DNA of 64,000 nt from Cryphonectria parasitica EP155 (lineage: Eukaryota; Ascomycota; Sordariomycetes; Diaporthales; Cryphonectriaceae): the NCBI RefSeq assembly GCF_011745365.1, contig NW_024468911.1, forward strand, positions 248,001 to 312,000, read 5' to 3'. The notes beneath the pieces are model-generated. The model saw only the letters and a program-made list of their open reading frames with translations, made no database searches and was not told the DNA's origin. Below, piece after piece: positions 60,859 to 64,000 of this stretch. Within the stretch, counting starts at the first letter, position 1. Every line of letters begins with the position of its first letter. The translations under genes and the position numbers were made by a program.

Positions 60859-62433
60859 CGTGTGGATATATACGTATATGTGTGGGTGTGGGTCTGTGTA
60901 CGTATAAGTAAAAGAGGATGGAGACAAGTAACCAGCTTTGCCAAGAGAAGGTGGTGCAAGAGGTTTGCAAAGAAACGAATGAATGAGGGAGGTGGAAAGG
61001 TGGTGGGTGGGTTTGAACGACGCAGTCGTATTGTCTTGGGGGAAGAAGGATGCCGATCAAGAAAACAAGCTCTTCTGGGTCTTGGCTGGTCTTGAGGCTT
61101 TCTTATATACTTGCAAAAGGCAGAAAAAAGCTTTGGTATAGATCCAGACTGTTCTCGAATCCCAGGGGCAATTATTACCTGGTCATAGCAACATAGTGGT
61201 AAAGACGAGGTAAAGTACGAGCCTCGCTTACATGTCAACACACTTTTTTCTGTTCTCCTCCGAGCATGCAATCCCCTTTCCCAAAAGGTATCGAAGCCTG
61301 CATGACCCTGTAGAGCATCCATCTTCTGCACCCCGTACCCCCTCTTCCTCGCCACCTCGCTTCCTTCCCCAGAACCTCGAATCTCGTTTACCAGGCACTG
61401 CCGGACAGAAATATCTCCGTCATGAGCCGAGTGCGGCCGGAGCCTTACCGCTGCAGGGAAATTTCAGGAGTCGAGAGCCGCGTCCAACTCAAGGGCAGAG
61501 GCCGGCGCCCCTTGTTGGGAGCGGATGGTGGGTACCAGAGGTGTGGACCGTGGGATCCGTTTTCGCGAGTAGCATCGCTCTCGAGGAGACTTGCCAAGCC
61601 ATTTTGTGGAGTTGAAATATATCAAACGCCCCCCATCGACGCGGAAATACACTTGCACGCAATCCTTCACGCAAACTATCTCTTTTGTTTCCGTCGTTTC
61701 ACTTGGCATTATGGATTTATCCGGCAGATAAACCCCTTTTTGGCGTCGCTCGCTCGCTTCACCCACAAAAGGAAGGGGGGAAACAGGCTACTAGAACAAA
61801 AACATATTCAAGAATGGGATGGAACATGGAAAGCAAACAACCAACATTCAAGGATCTCAGGGGCATGATACGTTGGAGGCAGTCACGATAGCCATTTGCC
61901 CACGTTAAATAAATGCTGTACTTCAGTTCATTGTCTATTATATGGGACAAAGTAACTTACAACAGACCTCAAACTGCTCACAGTAATTGATTGATATAGA
62001 CATGTCTCTTTGCCTTCACTTTCAGTGGTGTCAAAGGGCTCATCCAAGATTCTAGCCACTGGCAACATCTGGCACATCAAGAATGCCATGCATACAATTA
62101 TGGTTGGCTTTGGGTTTTCTCCTTTCTTTTTTCTGATTGGCTCTTTACACCCTTCGTCCCAGGAAATCGTTCATGTACGATGACAGCGCCAAGAACTCGG
62201 TACTCCCGTGTCTTACGCAAGACTCGAGACCCGCAGTTTCAACTTGAGTAGTACAACTTATACGCAAGATTGTGCTACGGCGTTACGTCGTATACTTGAA
62301 TAGACTTTGCGGTTGTGGGCGCTGGAAGACAAAAGATGGCTAGAATATCCCACGAATAGAATCCTGCCGCAAAGCGCTGATCTTTCCATTAAAACATGCA
62401 GCCGCAGAGTCGAAGAGTTTTGCCATAATTCTT
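60859..62433. other. Intergenic region upstream of the pectinase gene
   Basis: It holds the promoter of the polygalacturonase gene (minus) and unassigned sequence. TATACGTATATGTGTGGGTGTGGG lies just above the start. Frames at 61232-61615 and 61422-61868 overlap in different registers without family features, so no gene is called. Confidence 0.5.
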
Positions 62434-63540
62434 CTAATATTCATCAAGGAAGACGGTCTTTTCATGGGCAATATCAATCATCTTCATCGAAGCAGCAATT
62501 GAATCTTCGTGGGTGACCCATTGATGCGTCTCGCGGCCCCTGATTCGAGTCACAAACTCCTCCTCTCCAGGCAGATCTGCAAACGCACCGCCCGTCTTTT
62601 TGAAAGCTATAAGCTTTGTGGGAAGTCTTCTTGATCCACCGTCTGACCACTTTGCCCCCGCCGTCCTTGTCACGAATCTCAACCACATCCTTCACATCAA
62701 TCCGACTCCAGGCAATAGCGTGGACGAGGCCGTACAGCGTAACCTCTCGAGTCCGCAGCTTCTTCTGAGAGGCGGGCAGCGAGTCATCCGGGACCACAGC
62801 TGCCTTGGTCGTCACCGTGACATGAGAGGGTGTCCAGTTCGTACGACCAATCAAGGTACTCTTGACGTCGGCCGTGCCCCCGTTCGGAAACCGAAACTTG
62901 GCCTTGAAATCCCAGTTCCCCTTGTTGCGCACTCCGTCCGTGTACGAGCTTGTCTGGCACTCAACGCACTCCTCTGACTCGGCGTCGAAGATCATGCGCG
63001 CCGTAGAGAAGTTATAAGTACCCATAGACATGATCAATCCGGCTGCCATGTTATAGGAGAAGTAGGCCTAGTCCCTCGGGTAAAGTACCACGCGATCATG
63101 GATGCTATGTCCACATGAACCACATCTGCAGGGTTGATTAAAGACCGGAAGAGTATCCAGGCTGGGTGGAAGCGGTTGTGGAAAGCTTCCATCAGAATCG
63201 GGGCACCGGGATGAGAGAGTTCTGGCATCCGAAAGAGAATCTCGGCCTCGGCCGCATTGGCTGTCGATGGCTTCTCGAGAAGAACATGCTTCCCGGCGCG
63301 GATGGCGCGAGCAGTCCACTCCAATTGATATGCATTCAGAAGGCCATACGACTACAATTGTTGTCAACGATTGCGAAGAGGAAGAAGAAAAGAAGAAAAG
63401 AAGAAAAGAAGAAAAGAAGAAAAGAAGAAAAGAAGAAAAGAAGAAAAGGAATCCAGGAGTGCCCACACGATATTTGCCGTATCCACGATGCCGAACCTGA
63501 GGGCATCTTCGTGCTTCTCAACCGCAGTTACGGATCCCAT
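62434..63540 (-). pseudogene. Broken Gfo/Idh/MocA oxidoreductase (dihydrodiol/xylose dehydrogenase-like)
   Basis: Fragments of one gene are recognisable in order on the minus strand. The start is near 63540 (MGSVTAVEKHEDALRFGI, then a changed VDTANI where the family has GAANI). A block at about 63324-63100 reads EWTARAIRAGKHVLLEKPS and MEAFHNRFHPAW, the central signature of the family. A block at about 63049-62660 reads IMSMGTYNFSTARMIFDAE, and the C-terminal block at about 62650-62434 reads AFKKTGG and HEDSIAASMKM. The second and third blocks lie in different frames near 63060-63085, and the third and fourth again differ near 62650-62680. An octamer repeat (63384-63448) replaces about 75 residues of the Rossmann region. 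Most of the NAD(P)-binding half is missing, so the product cannot be functional. Sequence error could explain one frameshift but not the deletion. Confidence 0.75.
63384..63448 (-). repeat. Octanucleotide tandem repeat inside the broken oxidoreductase
   Basis: About eight copies of AAGAAAAG (plus strand), CTTTTCTT on the coding strand, stand where the NAD(P)-binding region of the oxidoreductase is expected. Confidence 0.9.
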
Positions 63541-64000
63541 CTTGGTCTTCTACATGTACTTCAAAGTTCGTATATCGTTCTCGATGTTCCGTTGACGCTT
63601 ACATAAGATCCATAAGCAGAGGGGTTCATGCATGAAATAGTCAGAGCTCTATAGCAAGTGTAATGAATATGGGCTTGTATAAATGAAAAAGAATGCCAGT
63701 GGCATCTTATAATGAACCTTGAGAACCGGAAGACCTTCAACCATGATAATAAGCCGACTCGTGTGGGCAATTCGACCAAGAGAAGGCAACCAATCAGGGA
63801 CCTGCACACAGGAGCAGGGTAAGGAACAAGGCGGCCAATGATACGACGGATAAGCGGCCGACAGGACAAGACAATTCCATCAGCCAATTGAAGACTGGGC
63901 AAATGGCCGACAAGATACATATACTCGGTCGTCGGTCGGGATGGGCGGAAAATTGGGTTCTGTGAACCATGCAGAGATCAACTGGAGAGGTTGTACGCAT
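63541..64000. other. Right window edge, no gene recognised
   Basis: Promoter side of the broken oxidoreductase and unassigned sequence. Minus-strand frames at 63561-63920 and 63794-64000 overlap in different registers and show no family signature. A gene continuing beyond the window cannot be excluded. Confidence 0.4.

Noticed and set aside
63384..63448. Regular tandem array considered as a CRISPR-like array
   Set aside because: Units are contiguous without spacers and the organism is a eukaryote; it is a simple tandem repeat.

Overview
This window is nuclear DNA of a filamentous ascomycete (Pezizomycotina, most likely Sordariomycetes). The genes carry short GT-AG introns of about 60-140 bases, with CTAAC/CTGAC-like branch sites in several. 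Typical mould families are present: a cytoplasmic-type KatG, an APSES factor, a fungal rhodopsin-domain membrane protein, a GH28 pectinase and Sim4-complex Fta1. The species cannot be fixed from the sequence alone. I support 20 apparently intact protein genes, one intron-containing tRNA-Asp, one broken oxidoreductase gene and several simple repeats. Exon joins were worked out by hand from splice sites and reading phase.

Layout. 0.9-8.5 kb: a small secreted/membrane protein and a very large acidic low-complexity protein. 8.9-9.3 kb: tRNA-Asp(GTC) with two decayed tRNA-like copies beside it. 9.9-14.3 kb: a cytochrome P450 and an FAD monooxygenase on the same strand, a small oxidative pair. 15.2-17.7 kb: catalase-peroxidase with a possible mitochondrial leader. 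17.7-41.7 kb: mostly conserved core genes (Fta1 kinetochore subunit, Met8 siroheme synthase, Vac1/rabenosyn FYVE protein, Mbp1/Swi4-type APSES factor, LYR protein, GNAT acetyltransferase, 5'-nucleotidase, alpha/beta hydrolase), plus a secreted CVNH-like protein with a Lys-Thr tail. 41.7-49.2 kb: gene-poor, AT-leaning DNA with one seven-exon rhodopsin-domain gene.

49.2-59.3 kb is the most interesting region. It holds an NmrA-like reductase, a dihydroxyacetone-kinase-family kinase, an RpiB-type isomerase, a divergent triosephosphate-isomerase-like protein, a class II aldolase and a two-domain 3-hydroxyisobutyrate-dehydrogenase-like protein. A DHA-type kinase with TIM-like and RpiB-like isomerases is the core set used by Yarrowia and by several bacteria to convert erythrulose to erythrose-4-phosphate. 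The aldolase and dehydrogenase are families that some plants fuse in one protein. I infer a catabolic cluster for a four-carbon polyol or sugar acid. A 14-base sequence is identical in its two divergent promoters.

59.6-64 kb: a secreted endopolygalacturonase, then a Gfo/Idh/MocA oxidoreductase gene broken by frameshifts, a deletion and an octanucleotide repeat.
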